A stretch of 22,687 nt of DNA from a virus (IMGVR_UViG_3300050821_001103:1-22687); one strand, 5' to 3'; shown: positions 6,112 through 13,379, counted from the first letter of the stretch. The notes: generated by a model from the sequence alone, not told the origin. Translations and numbers: made by a program.

Positions 6112-6348
6112 ATGACTGACCTGCTGTTCGACAAGCTTGCCTACACGGACAAACTGATTGCTTCCGGCATTCCCGAGACGCAGGCGCGGGCGCACGCCGC
6201 CGCTATGGATGAAGCGCTGCGCGAAAGCGTGGCGACAAAATCGTTCGTTACGGGCGAGCTCGCCAAGCTCAAACTTGACCTTACCGTCCGCATGGGCGTG
6301 ATCGCCGCCGCGACGATCGCAATCCTCGCCAGCCTCAAGTTTTTCTAA
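6112..6348 (+). CDS. DUF1640-like small coiled-coil protein with C-terminal membrane helix
   Basis: 78 residues from ATG 6112; GAAGGA at 6091-6096 lies rather far (15 bp) upstream. Layout: LFDKLAYTDKLIASGIPETQ at the start, an Ala/Glu-rich helix (ARAHAAAMDEALRESVATK), a short coil (GELAKLKLDL), and a final hydrophobic helix (MGVIAAATIAILASLKFF) that likely anchors it in the inner membrane. This is the layout of bacterial DUF1640 proteins (related to the CCDC90/MCU-regulator coiled-coil family), which are frequent in alphaproteobacterial genomes and prophages. Exact role unknown. It sits between int and the end of the late operon, a place where cargo genes are common. Confidence 0.7.
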   Translation: MTDLLFDKLAYTDKLIASGIPETQARAHAAAMDEALRESVATKSFVTGELAKLKLDLTVRMGVIAAATIAILASLKFF

Positions 6349-6378
6349 CCGAATACACCGCTCACTTTAGGAGAAGAA

Positions 6379-6579
6379 ATGAGCCACTTTTTTTTCATCC
6401 TCGCCGGCGCATTTCTAGGGATTGCGCTGGGCAGCGCCACGCCTCCACTGCCTGCTTGGAAGCGAGGGCCGCCGACGCCTCTTCACTGGTCCGACATGCG
6501 AAGGATCGTCATTGGCGTAGCGGGCTGTCTCGGCGCCATATACGCCGTGGCGCTCATACTCGATGCGATTGGCGTCTAG
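6379..6579 (+). CDS. Small two-helix membrane protein, unknown
   Basis: 66 residues starting at ATG 6379 with a strong AGGAGA ribosome site seven bases upstream. Two hydrophobic helices are visible: FFFILAGAFLGIALGSA (about 4-20) and IVIGVAGCLGAIYAVALILD (about 43-62), joined by a Pro-rich loop (PPLPAWKRGPPTPLHW). I recognise no family. It is co-directional with the DUF1640-like gene 30 bp upstream, and its TAG stop overlaps the stop of the oppositely transcribed late operon (shared CTAG, 6576-6579). Position and membrane nature would suit a superinfection-exclusion or other cargo protein; this is speculation. Confidence 0.6.
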   Translation: MSHFFFILAGAFLGIALGSATPPLPAWKRGPPTPLHWSDMRRIVIGVAGCLGAIYAVALILDAIGV

Positions 6580-8144
6580 AACTGACCGCCCGCCCCCTGA
6601 CCGAACCACAATGACCGTAAGGCGTTTCTAAACTTGGGATCGGCCAAATACTCTTGAGGGTAAAACCGCTGCCCGGTCGCGGCGGTGGCGCTCGCAGCGT
6701 TGAAGGCGCGCTGCTGCGCAGCAGCGTCCAGCCGCGCCCTAATGGCGGGCGCAATTACATGAGGGCCATAGCCTGTCGCCGCCCCGATTAGCATTTCGGC
6801 GGCAAGATGTTGCGGATTGAGTTCGCGCTCGCTCGCGACGCCAATGCCGCCAGCAATTCCCGCGCCAACCAGAGGGTGCAAAATGTGCCGCAAATCGAAC
6901 GCCGAGGGCGTCAGGTTCGCCTGTGTCGGCTTGGCGGTCGCCGCAAGCGCATCGAATGCATCGCCGGTCGGCGTTCCTTGGCGGGCGAAGTTCGCGCTTT
7001 CCGGGCTTTGCAAATACGATCTCATCTGGCTTCCGACGTCGGGACCGCCGCTGCGACCAGCCCTCCCCTGCATCTCGGCCAGGCGCTCCATGTCCATCTC
7101 GGTTCCGTGCGCCGCATTCAACCGCTCGACGGCGATCGCTCCGGCGCCGAGCGGACCGGGCGTCATGCCGCCAGCCGAAACGGGCTGCGAATTTTGCAGC
7201 ATGTCGTTTAAATGCCTTTGGGCGATCTGGCCCGCGTCGGGCACAGCGTCGCGGGTCTTGCCGACATAGAGGTCGCGTAGCGCGTCCTTGACGTCCTCGG
7301 CGCTCGTCACGCCCCGGCCCAAGGCTTTCATTTCGATATTGCCGATCGCGCCAAGCGCGCCCGCGCCCTTTTGCGTCACCCGCGCGGGTTGCTGCCCGAT
7401 TTCGTTCCTGGCGTTCATCATCTTCTGGCGCAGGTCCGCGTTGTCATAGAGGACGTTGCTGGCGTCTTTCGCCGCTGCGTCGGTCTGGCCGGCAAAATAG
7501 CTCTGCGGCGGCAAATCGCTTGCCAATGGCCCCGTTGGCGGGCCACGCACGCCGCCAAGAATTCCGCCCGCGAGCGCGCCGCCGCCGCCGCCGATCAATG
7601 CCGCCTTGGCGATGTCGCTGGCGTCGCCGCCCGCCCCGGCGGTGCCGAGCGCGCTCGAGGCGGCGCCCTCAGCACCAGCGCCCGCCGCCCCGGCGGCGGC
7701 GGTCCGCAATGCGCCGCTGCCGAGCGGCGCCAGGCGGCCGGCGATCTTTGTCGCAAGGCCGAGCTTGCCCGGCCCGACAATATAGCCGGCGCCCTGCAGA
7801 GCGATGCGGGTCTGCGGGTCCATTTCCGCTTCGGCTTGCGCGGTCCGCTCGCGAACGCCGGGGATGAAACCGGATAAGCCACCGCTGAGGCCAGAGCCCG
7901 CAACTAACGCTTCGTTGGCGTTGATGTGCGGGTCGAAGGGATTGTTCGGCAGCACTTGCGCCAAGTGGGCGAGCATGTAGTCGCCCCAACCCACATTGGC
8001 CGGCTTGTTCCAAATCGGCGTCGTGCCGAGGTCCTGCCCGGCCGACTGCGCGGGCGGCGGGGGCGGTTGGTCTAAGGGGGTCGCGCCTTTCCATCCCTGC
8101 GACGGAGCGGGCGGATCAAGCGGCGTCGCGTCTCGCCATCCCAT
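6576..8144 (-). CDS. Large phage virion protein, probable internal/ejection protein
   Basis: 522 residues, the last gene of the leftward late operon, starting at ATG 8144 three bases after the preceding stop. The N-terminus is Pro-rich with a repeated GW(R/K)xATPLD motif (about 2-10 and 18-25). Residues about 120-200 are Gly/Ala-rich and hydrophobic (e.g. KAALIGGGGGALAGGILGG), as is a second stretch near 425-470 (GAGIAGGIGVASER); both could form membrane-active helices. The long Gln/Ala-rich remainder lacks enzyme motifs. Large proteins of this composition at the end of podovirus late operons are commonly internal virion proteins that enter the host envelope with the DNA. No direct homologue is recognised. 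Confidence 0.7.
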   Translation of the reverse strand: MGWRDATPLDPPAPSQGWKGATPLDQPPPPPAQSAGQDLGTTPIWNKPANVGWGDYMLAHLAQVLPNNPFDPHINANEALVAGSGLSGGLSGFIPGVRERTAQAEAEMDPQTRIALQGAGYIVGPGKLGLATKIAGRLAPLGSGALRTAAAGAAGAGAEGAASSALGTAGAGGDASDIAKAALIGGGGGALAGGILGGVRGPPTGPLASDLPPQSYFAGQTDAAAKDASNVLYDNADLRQKMMNARNEIGQQPARVTQKGAGALGAIGNIEMKALGRGVTSAEDVKDALRDLYVGKTRDAVPDAGQIAQRHLNDMLQNSQPVSAGGMTPGPLGAGAIAVERLNAAHGTEMDMERLAEMQGRAGRSGGPDVGSQMRSYLQSPESANFARQGTPTGDAFDALAATAKPTQANLTPSAFDLRHILHPLVGAGIAGGIGVASERELNPQHLAAEMLIGAATGYGPHVIAPAIRARLDAAAQQRAFNAASATAATGQRFYPQEYLADPKFRNALRSLWFGQGAGGQF

Positions 8145-8147
8145 GGG

Positions 8148-9578
8148 TCATTTCCGGTAGCGTTTGCCGTCGGGGCCGATGAATTCGGCCCCCTTCGGGA
8201 GCTTCGCATAATCGGCGTCGGGGTCTTTAGAGTTCCGCAAATCCGTCGACCCATTGGCGGGCGTCGGGCCGCTGTCGTCGTCGACCGGCTTTGCGCCGGT
8301 GAACAGGTCGCCCTTGTCCTTGTAGATTTTATTGACGAGGTTCCACTTGGATTGCGGGACCGTCTGACCGGCGGCGGCGGCCGCGTTGACGCGCGCCGTC
8401 GCTTCCTGATTGGTGAGGTCGCCTAGCTGGTTCTTGATTTCGTCGGCGCTGAGCGCGGGGTTCGACAGATTGTCGAATGAACTCCCGATACGCGCGGCCT
8501 CAGTTTGCGACAGGCGCGTGCCCTTGCCCTTCCAGCCTTCCGAATAAAGGATGTTGTGCAGCAAGACGAGTTGGCCAGCGGCGTCTCGCGTAGCCTGGTC
8601 GAGCCCGCCAAAACTGGCCGGGAGATTGCCTCGGATCGCGCCGCCCCAACCGCTCGTCGGCCCAAGATTTTGCACCGCCTTGACCACCGCGTCGGGATTG
8701 GCCTTGAGCTTGGTGAGAAGGTCCTCAACCTTCTTGTGTTGCGCGTCGATGTCGACGAAGTCGGTTTTCGCCGCGTCCATCTGCGTCTGGCGATCCTTGG
8801 CTTCGGTCGCCGCCGTCGTGGCCGCGCCTGTCCGAAAGGCGGTGAGCGAAATCGCGTCGGCGAGCTCGGGATGCGCTCCCAACATGTCGGCGTCCGTCTT
8901 GCCTGGATTTTGCCGGTGCCAGTCGGCGCGGGCGGCCTGCACCGCCCGCTCGCCAGGGTCGCCGGTGAGGCCCATTTGCGCCTCTTGGATTTTGGCAATC
9001 TCCTGCCCGAAGCCTTCGGGGTTGGAGTTGAACATCGTCGTCAGGGTCTCAAGCGGAATGTTCATGCTCTGCGCCAGGGCCGGCAGGTTCTTTTGCATGT
9101 CGGCAAGGCGTTGCTGCTGCTGATTGTATTGCGTCAGCTTCATCACGTTGCCCATGAGAGAAGCCGGGTCGCCGCTCTGACCGCTCATCGCGTCGATCAT
9201 CATGGCGCGATCGCGCGGCTGAGCGAAGCCGGCCGCCAGCATGCCCAAGCTTCGGTTAAAGCCCTCGTTTGCCTGTTGGCGCTGCATGAGTTGCACGAAC
9301 ATGGAGCCGAGGTCTTGCGGCGTTTGATAGGCCATGGGCTGCGGCGCTTGTTGCGGTTGCTGCCCGCCAGGCGGCCCGTCGGGCGGCGTGACGACGCGGA
9401 TGCCTGGGGTGCTGCCCGTAGGCGCCGCCGGCCCCCCCGAGGCGCCAGGAGGACCGGCAGGCCCTGTCGGCGCGCCTGCGGAAGGTACGCCGGCAAGAGG
9501 ATTGAGGGCCGCGCGGAGTTGCATCGACGGGTCGGGGCGGCCCATCGCGCCTTGGATCAAGTCGAAGAGGCCAGGCAT
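8148..9578 (-). CDS. Phage structural protein with collagen-like Gly/Pro stretch, unknown
   Basis: 476 residues from ATG 9578. After a short helix (GLFDLIQGAMG), residues about 30-80 form a Gly/Pro/Ala linker including TGPAGPPGASGGPAAPTG, which is collagen-like in places. Then comes a long helical region (LGSMFVQLMQRQQANEGFNR, LTQYNQQQQRLADMQKNL) with coiled-coil character, and a charged C-terminus ending EFIGPDGKRYRK. It lies between two other large late proteins with 3-bp gaps, so it is surely co-expressed with them. A virion-internal or ejection role is inferred from position, length and composition. No catalytic signature seen. Confidence 0.65.
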   Translation of the reverse strand: MPGLFDLIQGAMGRPDPSMQLRAALNPLAGVPSAGAPTGPAGPPGASGGPAAPTGSTPGIRVVTPPDGPPGGQQPQQAPQPMAYQTPQDLGSMFVQLMQRQQANEGFNRSLGMLAAGFAQPRDRAMMIDAMSGQSGDPASLMGNVMKLTQYNQQQQRLADMQKNLPALAQSMNIPLETLTTMFNSNPEGFGQEIAKIQEAQMGLTGDPGERAVQAARADWHRQNPGKTDADMLGAHPELADAISLTAFRTGAATTAATEAKDRQTQMDAAKTDFVDIDAQHKKVEDLLTKLKANPDAVVKAVQNLGPTSGWGGAIRGNLPASFGGLDQATRDAAGQLVLLHNILYSEGWKGKGTRLSQTEAARIGSSFDNLSNPALSADEIKNQLGDLTNQEATARVNAAAAAGQTVPQSKWNLVNKIYKDKGDLFTGAKPVDDDSGPTPANGSTDLRNSKDPDADYAKLPKGAEFIGPDGKRYRK

Positions 9579-9581
9579 GGC

Positions 9582-10232
9582 TCAACTCCCCTTCGCCTGC
9601 AGGCCGCGCAAAATCGTGTTGAAATTTTGCGTGAAGCCCGAGCCTGGGCCGCTTTGCTGCGGTTGCCAATTGGCGAGGAAGTTTTGCAGTACGCCCGGCG
9701 ACGCCTGCGCGGCGTTGGGCGCCGCTTGCGGCACGGTCGCGCCTGGCGTGGTCACATGGCCGGGGTTGGCGAGCATGGCGAGCGCGGTTTGCCAATTGTT
9801 GCCGGCCGGCGCGGCGCCCTGCTGCGGCCCGGCGGCTTGGGCCGCGGCGGCTTGCTGCCCTGGCGAGGAGCCCGGCTGCGCGAATTGCTGGTTGCGATAG
9901 AGCTCATTGGCTTGGGGCGACATCATGCCGCCCCAATTGGCCATGCCGAAAGCTTGGTTGCCGGTCGGGTTGAGCGCGCTCGGTGCGGCAAGCTGGCTCG
10001 GCTGTAGGCCGAATGTCTGTGCGGCGGCCGGCGCTTGCGGCTGCGCCGGCGTCTGGTTGAGCGTCATACCCTGCGGCGTGGCGATCGGCTGGCCGAGCGC
10101 GTTGGTCGGCGTGCCGGAATATGAGCTTGGCCAAGGAAGCGCTCGACCGAAGAATTGCGAATATGGATTTGACCATTGGGTCGGGTCGAAGCTGCCGTAA
10201 GGGTTCGACTGAAAGGTTGGCGTATCAGCCAT
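9582..10232 (-). CDS. Pro/Gln/Ala-rich phage virion-associated protein, unknown
   Basis: 216 residues from ATG 10232, overlapping the end of the hydrolase gene by 8 bp. It has low-complexity composition: repeated Pro, Gln, Ala and Asn (TPAQPQAPAAAQTFGLQPSQ, and GPQQGAAPAGNNWQTALAML), without charged helices or membrane segments. The C-terminus (VLQNFLANWQPQQSGPGSGF) resembles the ends of neighbouring virion proteins in composition. Likely a flexible internal or decoration-type virion component. Position between the hydrolase and two large proteins suggests the ejection machinery, but the sequence alone does not prove it. Confidence 0.6.
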   Translation of the reverse strand: MADTPTFQSNPYGSFDPTQWSNPYSQFFGRALPWPSSYSGTPTNALGQPIATPQGMTLNQTPAQPQAPAAAQTFGLQPSQLAAPSALNPTGNQAFGMANWGGMMSPQANELYRNQQFAQPGSSPGQQAAAAQAAGPQQGAAPAGNNWQTALAMLANPGHVTTPGATVPQAAPNAAQASPGVLQNFLANWQPQQSGPGSGFTQNFNTILRGLQAKGS

Positions 10233-11601
10233 AGCCTTGGTCTCCGTAAGGATTGCCCATCATTGCCATCATTTGCTGCAGCTGTTGCATAGACCCCAGT
10301 TGAGTGCCGAATTGCTGGCCGATCGGCGCGCCGCCGGCGTTGGCGTAAGGGTTTTGCCCGGGCGATTGCGCGCTCCACTGTGGCGGCGTTTGAATGCTGT
10401 TCAAGGTGTTGCCCCAAAGCGCCGGCGCGAAGGCGGCCGGATTGGACATATTGTGGATCGGCGGGGCCGGGCCCATTTGCGCCGGTTGCGGCTCGTCGCC
10501 GCCGCCGGTTCCGCCCGCGCCGCCGAGGCCCTTGCCGCCCAAGCTCTTGTCGAGTTGCGACAAGTCGCCCATCAAGGCCTTCGATTGATCGGGCGTTATC
10601 CCGGCGATGCTCGTGCCGGGGATGAGGGGCGTCGCGGGTGTAGCGCCGCGCGCGATGCCCGGCGCGCCTGACCCTCCATTGAGCACCGCCGACTGAACTT
10701 GACCGAGGGTTTGGCCGGTATCAATTCCCGGAAATTTGGCCTTTAGCGCCGCGACAGTGTTCGGCCCCCACTGATTGACTGGGATCGCGCTCGCGACTTG
10801 CGCTTGAATGTTGCGCGGCGCGCTCATCGCGGTTGGGTATTGCTTGACGTCGACGCCGGCCGCGCCCGCGTAGCGCTGCCAGGTTGGATCGATGATCTGG
10901 AAATAGCCGCCCGCCGGCGTGCCGCGATCGGTGTTTACGTCGTGGATGGCTTGCGGAATGTTGCGGTTGCCGCTCTCGACTTGCGCGACGAGGTCCATCG
11001 GCGAGTTGAGCGTGGCGCCTGGCGTCGCCGTCCCGGGACGGGACGGCGGCGAGCTCGTTGTCGGCGCAGACGCTGTCCTGTCGGATGAGGGAGCGCCTTT
11101 GTTGTAATAACTTATAAAATCCTGGCCTTCATACCCACCCGCCGCGTTGAGCTTGTTGCCCGCCTCGCGATCGGTCTGAATTTGCCCATGCCCCGCGACA
11201 CGGTTCGCTGGAATATTGTACTGATTACGCAATCCATCGACTAACGTCTTGCCCGCCGCCAGCTGGGCCGAGCTAAAGGCTGGGGGCTCGTCGCCGGGCG
11301 TGCCGCCAGCAACCATCGCAACGCCCAAGGAATTATTGTTGTTATATGACTTGTCCAGATCAGGCAGGACCTGGTTCATCCGTTTGTCTAGCGGGGCGGT
11401 CTGGTATATCGTGCCATCACGATCAATAATATAATGATAGCCTAGGCCTTGACCATTGGTTTTCATCCAATTGAGTTCATCAGCAAGTGTCTGCTTGCCA
11501 GTTACATGCACAACAATCCCAGAATACGGCTTAGCGTTCGCATTAGCCGTTCTGGCGTAATTGTTAACTAAACTTGGAATAACGTTGTCGTTCCAAGCCA
11601 A
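10225..11601 (-). CDS. Two-domain peptidoglycan hydrolase: amidase plus lysozyme-like domain
   Basis: 458 residues. It starts at a TTG (11599-11601) chosen because a perfect AAGGAGG lies seven bases upstream (11609-11615). Domain 1 (about 25-168) is an amidase_2/PGRP-type N-acetylmuramoyl-L-alanine amidase: IVVHVTG with His32, GYHYIIDRDGTIYQ (54-67), and VAGHGQIQTDREAG with His138 and an acidic third-ligand candidate (Asp144 or Glu146). A Pro/Ser/Thr linker (170-200) leads to a lysozyme/transglycosylase-like domain (about 200-310) with LVAQVESGNRN (Glu209 candidate catalyst) and GGYFQIIDPTWQRYA. A Gly/Pro-rich tail follows. It probably cuts cell wall during DNA entry, as it sits among virion genes; an endolysin role is also possible. 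The amidase part is markedly AT-richer than the rest. Confidence 0.85.
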   Translation of the reverse strand: MAWNDNVIPSLVNNYARTANANAKPYSGIVVHVTGKQTLADELNWMKTNGQGLGYHYIIDRDGTIYQTAPLDKRMNQVLPDLDKSYNNNNSLGVAMVAGGTPGDEPPAFSSAQLAAGKTLVDGLRNQYNIPANRVAGHGQIQTDREAGNKLNAAGGYEGQDFISYYNKGAPSSDRTASAPTTSSPPSRPGTATPGATLNSPMDLVAQVESGNRNIPQAIHDVNTDRGTPAGGYFQIIDPTWQRYAGAAGVDVKQYPTAMSAPRNIQAQVASAIPVNQWGPNTVAALKAKFPGIDTGQTLGQVQSAVLNGGSGAPGIARGATPATPLIPGTSIAGITPDQSKALMGDLSQLDKSLGGKGLGGAGGTGGGDEPQPAQMGPAPPIHNMSNPAAFAPALWGNTLNSIQTPPQWSAQSPGQNPYANAGGAPIGQQFGTQLGSMQQLQQMMAMMGNPYGDQGYG

Positions 11602-11616
11602 CTTAAAGCCTCCTTC

Positions 11617-13002
11617 TCAGCCACCGAGCGCCCCTCGGATTTGCGGCATGCGCGGCCGGCGAGCCGATGGCCCACGCGCGACGCCCATATTGGCGCCGAG
11701 CGCGCCGATGCCATTCATCGGGACCGGCGGGCTAAGCGGACCGCTGGCGACCGCGCCGAGGTTCGGGGTCGGCAGGCTCACGCCGCGCGGCATGCCCATG
11801 CCGGCGCCTGGCGTCATACCGCCCCCTGGCGTCGCGCCGCTGCCGGCCATGCCGAGCGCGTGCATGACGGCCGGGTGAACCGCCATCTTGCCGCCCGAGC
11901 CGGGGATCGGCGCGATCGCGCCCGGGCCGAACGTCTTGCCGACGTCCTCGGCCATCGGCCCGACGACTTTGGGATAGCTCTTCGGGTCGCCCTTGTAGCG
12001 GTAGGCGTAGACCGGAAGCTTGGTCGGCTTGTGCACGCCGACTTTGGTGATGTCGGTTTTCATGCGCCGATCGGAGAACAGGTTGCCGAGCGCGCCTAAG
12101 CCGCCGAGCGCGGCCATCGCATAGTCAGGCGAGGTTTGCGTTTGCGTCGTCGACTGCCCTTGCGTCGCCGAGCCGTAAGGCGTCATTCCGAGCGCCGACT
12201 GTAGAACGCCAAATTGCTGGCTTGGGTAAGCCCAAGCCTGTTGGAACTTCTGCATCTGCGCGTTGATTTGGTTTTGCGCTTGCTGTTGCTCGAGCGAGCC
12301 GGCGGTCACTTGCTCGCCGAAATTCTTGATCTGGTTCGCCTGCGCGGCGTTGCCGAGCCCGGTCAAGCCGCCCGCCGCCTGCAGGTTGAGCCCGGCCTGG
12401 TTTTGCTGCGCCGATTGGTTGGCCAACTGGCCTTGTAGGTTGGTGGCGATATCGCTTTGCGCCGCCGTTTGCGCCTGGCCATAGTTGGCTTGGTTCAACT
12501 GCGCCGCCATTTGCGCCATGCCCTGCGCGCCTTGCGCTTGCGTGACGCCCTGTTGAACGGCCTGGCGCGAGCCGCCGAAGGCGTTGGCTGCGTTCGCCGC
12601 GTTCTGATTTTGGTTCTGAGAGAGCGCGAGATTTTGCTGCATCACGGGCAGCGTCTTGTCGATGACGTTTTGCGTGTACTCGTTCATGTACGGCTGCAGA
12701 TTGGTCGAGCTCAATTGCCCGGCCGTCACGTTCTGCGGCGTCTGCCCCATGACCCCGAGGTAGCCTGCTTGCGCGGCGTTATATTGATCCTGGCCGGCAT
12801 TGCCGCCGGCGGCCGCGGTGTTCCAAGCTTGCTGCATCTGGGCGCCAGGATCGGCGACCATTTGCCCCTGGTATTGCTGTAGCGGTTGGTTGGCGACGTT
12901 TTGCGCAAACGCATAGTTCTGTTGGGCCGCATCGTTGATCCACGGCGGCAACTGCGTCGTTTGTTGCGTTTGTTGCGTTTGTTGCGAACCGCCCTGGCTC
13001 AT
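11617..13002 (-). CDS. Gln-rich virion/tail protein with C-terminal peptidase S74 (intramolecular chaperone) domain
   Basis: 461 residues from ATG 13002; GAGG stands 8-10 bases upstream, and the longer frame to 13110 lies in the preceding gene. Residues 1-20 hold a QQT tandem repeat. About 20-290 is a long Gln/Asn/Ala-rich helical region (e.g. QQNLALSQNQNQNAANAANA). About 309-385 is an S74/endosialidase-chaperone domain: LFSDRRMKTDITKVG with the Ser310-Asp311 pair, then LPVYAYRYKGDP and GPMAEDVGK. In this family the domain helps a trimeric fibre to fold and then cuts itself off before the Ser. Here about 80 residues follow the domain, rich in Gly, Pro and Met, which is unusual because S74 domains are normally at the very end. 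The gene overlaps its upstream neighbour by 4 bp. Confidence 0.82.
   Translation of the reverse strand: MSQGGSQQTQQTQQTTQLPPWINDAAQQNYAFAQNVANQPLQQYQGQMVADPGAQMQQAWNTAAAGGNAGQDQYNAAQAGYLGVMGQTPQNVTAGQLSSTNLQPYMNEYTQNVIDKTLPVMQQNLALSQNQNQNAANAANAFGGSRQAVQQGVTQAQGAQGMAQMAAQLNQANYGQAQTAAQSDIATNLQGQLANQSAQQNQAGLNLQAAGGLTGLGNAAQANQIKNFGEQVTAGSLEQQQAQNQINAQMQKFQQAWAYPSQQFGVLQSALGMTPYGSATQGQSTTQTQTSPDYAMAALGGLGALGNLFSDRRMKTDITKVGVHKPTKLPVYAYRYKGDPKSYPKVVGPMAEDVGKTFGPGAIAPIPGSGGKMAVHPAVMHALGMAGSGATPGGGMTPGAGMGMPRGVSLPTPNLGAVASGPLSPPVPMNGIGALGANMGVARGPSARRPRMPQIRGALGG
12960..12986 (-). repeat. Three perfect 9-bp tandem repeats encoding QQT
   Basis: TTTGTTGCG is repeated exactly three times on the plus strand at 12960-12968, 12969-12977 and 12978-12986. 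On the minus strand this encodes the Gln-Gln-Thr repeats at residues about 7-15 of the S74-domain protein, just after its start. The unit keeps frame, so copy-number change would lengthen the N-terminus without a frameshift. Confidence 0.85.
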
Positions 13003-13379
13003 GGGGAAACCTCTTTGCGGAACACCATGTTTGTCGACACGGTGTTCCAACCATGGGATTTCGCCAGGCGCGCCCACCCGACACGACCTTGAGTGACGAT
13101 CGCGTCGCAATCCATTTTGCGCGCGAAGTCGAGAACTTGCGCATGCAAATTCTCGCCATCCTCCAAGTCGCCAACGAGGATGATGATAGTGAGAACGCGC
13201 CTTCTAGGGTAGACGCTGATTTCAGTTACGGCGATTGTTTCACGTGAAACATGAGCTTGCATGCGGCCGTCGGCGATGCGCTCGAGGAGGTCGCTGAGCG
13301 TGTAGAGGCCGCCGGCGCGCTCGAGCGCCTTCGCGAGCTTGGCGCGGTAGATGGCGCCCTTGTCGACGGCCGCGTTCAC
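12999..13379 (-). CDS. Small conserved phage protein, possibly GNAT-like; carries an internal parS
   Basis: 126 residues starting at GTG 13379, which overlaps the previous stop (GTGA), and ending in a 4-bp overlap with the S74 gene. The core reads as alternating strands and helices: a helix (GLYTLSDLLERIADG), strands (ETIAVTEISVYPRRRVLTII), an acidic turn (GDLEDGENLHAQVLDFARKM), then a strand (CDAIVTQGR), a helix (VGWARLAKSHGW) and a final strand. The order and the GW...HGW...NMVFRKE ending resemble small acetyltransferase-fold (GNAT-like) proteins found among podovirus tail genes. I give that only as a resemblance. Residues 43-48 (HVSRET) are encoded by the 16-bp parS site described separately. 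Confidence 0.7.
   Translation of the reverse strand: MNAAVDKGAIYRAKLAKALERAGGLYTLSDLLERIADGRMQAHVSRETIAVTEISVYPRRRVLTIIILVGDLEDGENLHAQVLDFARKMDCDAIVTQGRVGWARLAKSHGWNTVSTNMVFRKEVSP
13019..13048 (-). repeat. 8-bp inverted repeat (hairpin) just upstream of the S74 gene
   Basis: GGAACACC (13019-13026) and GGTGTTCC (13041-13048) are perfect reverse complements with a 14-bp loop. In the minus-strand transcript the hairpin would end a few bases before the ribosome site of the S74-domain gene. It lies in the coding end of the preceding gene. It may tune translation of the abundant downstream product, or be chance. Confidence 0.4.
13236..13251. promoter_or_regulatory. Perfect 16-bp parS (ParB-binding centromere) sequence
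   Basis: TGTTTCACGTGAAACA is a perfect palindrome identical to the widely conserved bacterial chromosomal parS consensus recognised by the ParB/Spo0J CTPase clamp. It lies inside the 126-residue late gene, read on the minus strand as CAT GTT TCA CGT GAA ACA (HVSRET). All six codons touching it end in A or T, in a GC-rich genome. No parA or parB gene is visible in the window, so it would have to use a host ParB or one encoded elsewhere on the phage. I saw no second copy. Confidence 0.8.

Noticed and set aside
8505-10007. A 500-codon open frame on the plus strand opposite the late genes
   Set aside because: It lies antisense to three well-supported, overlapping late genes, has an Arg/Leu/His-rich composition typical of GC-rich shadow frames, and no ribosome site or recognised motif.
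11617-13110. Longer start of the S74-domain gene at 13110
   Set aside because: The first 36 codons overlap the coding end of the preceding gene and look non-protein-like; ATG 13002 has a ribosome site and a 4-bp stop overlap.
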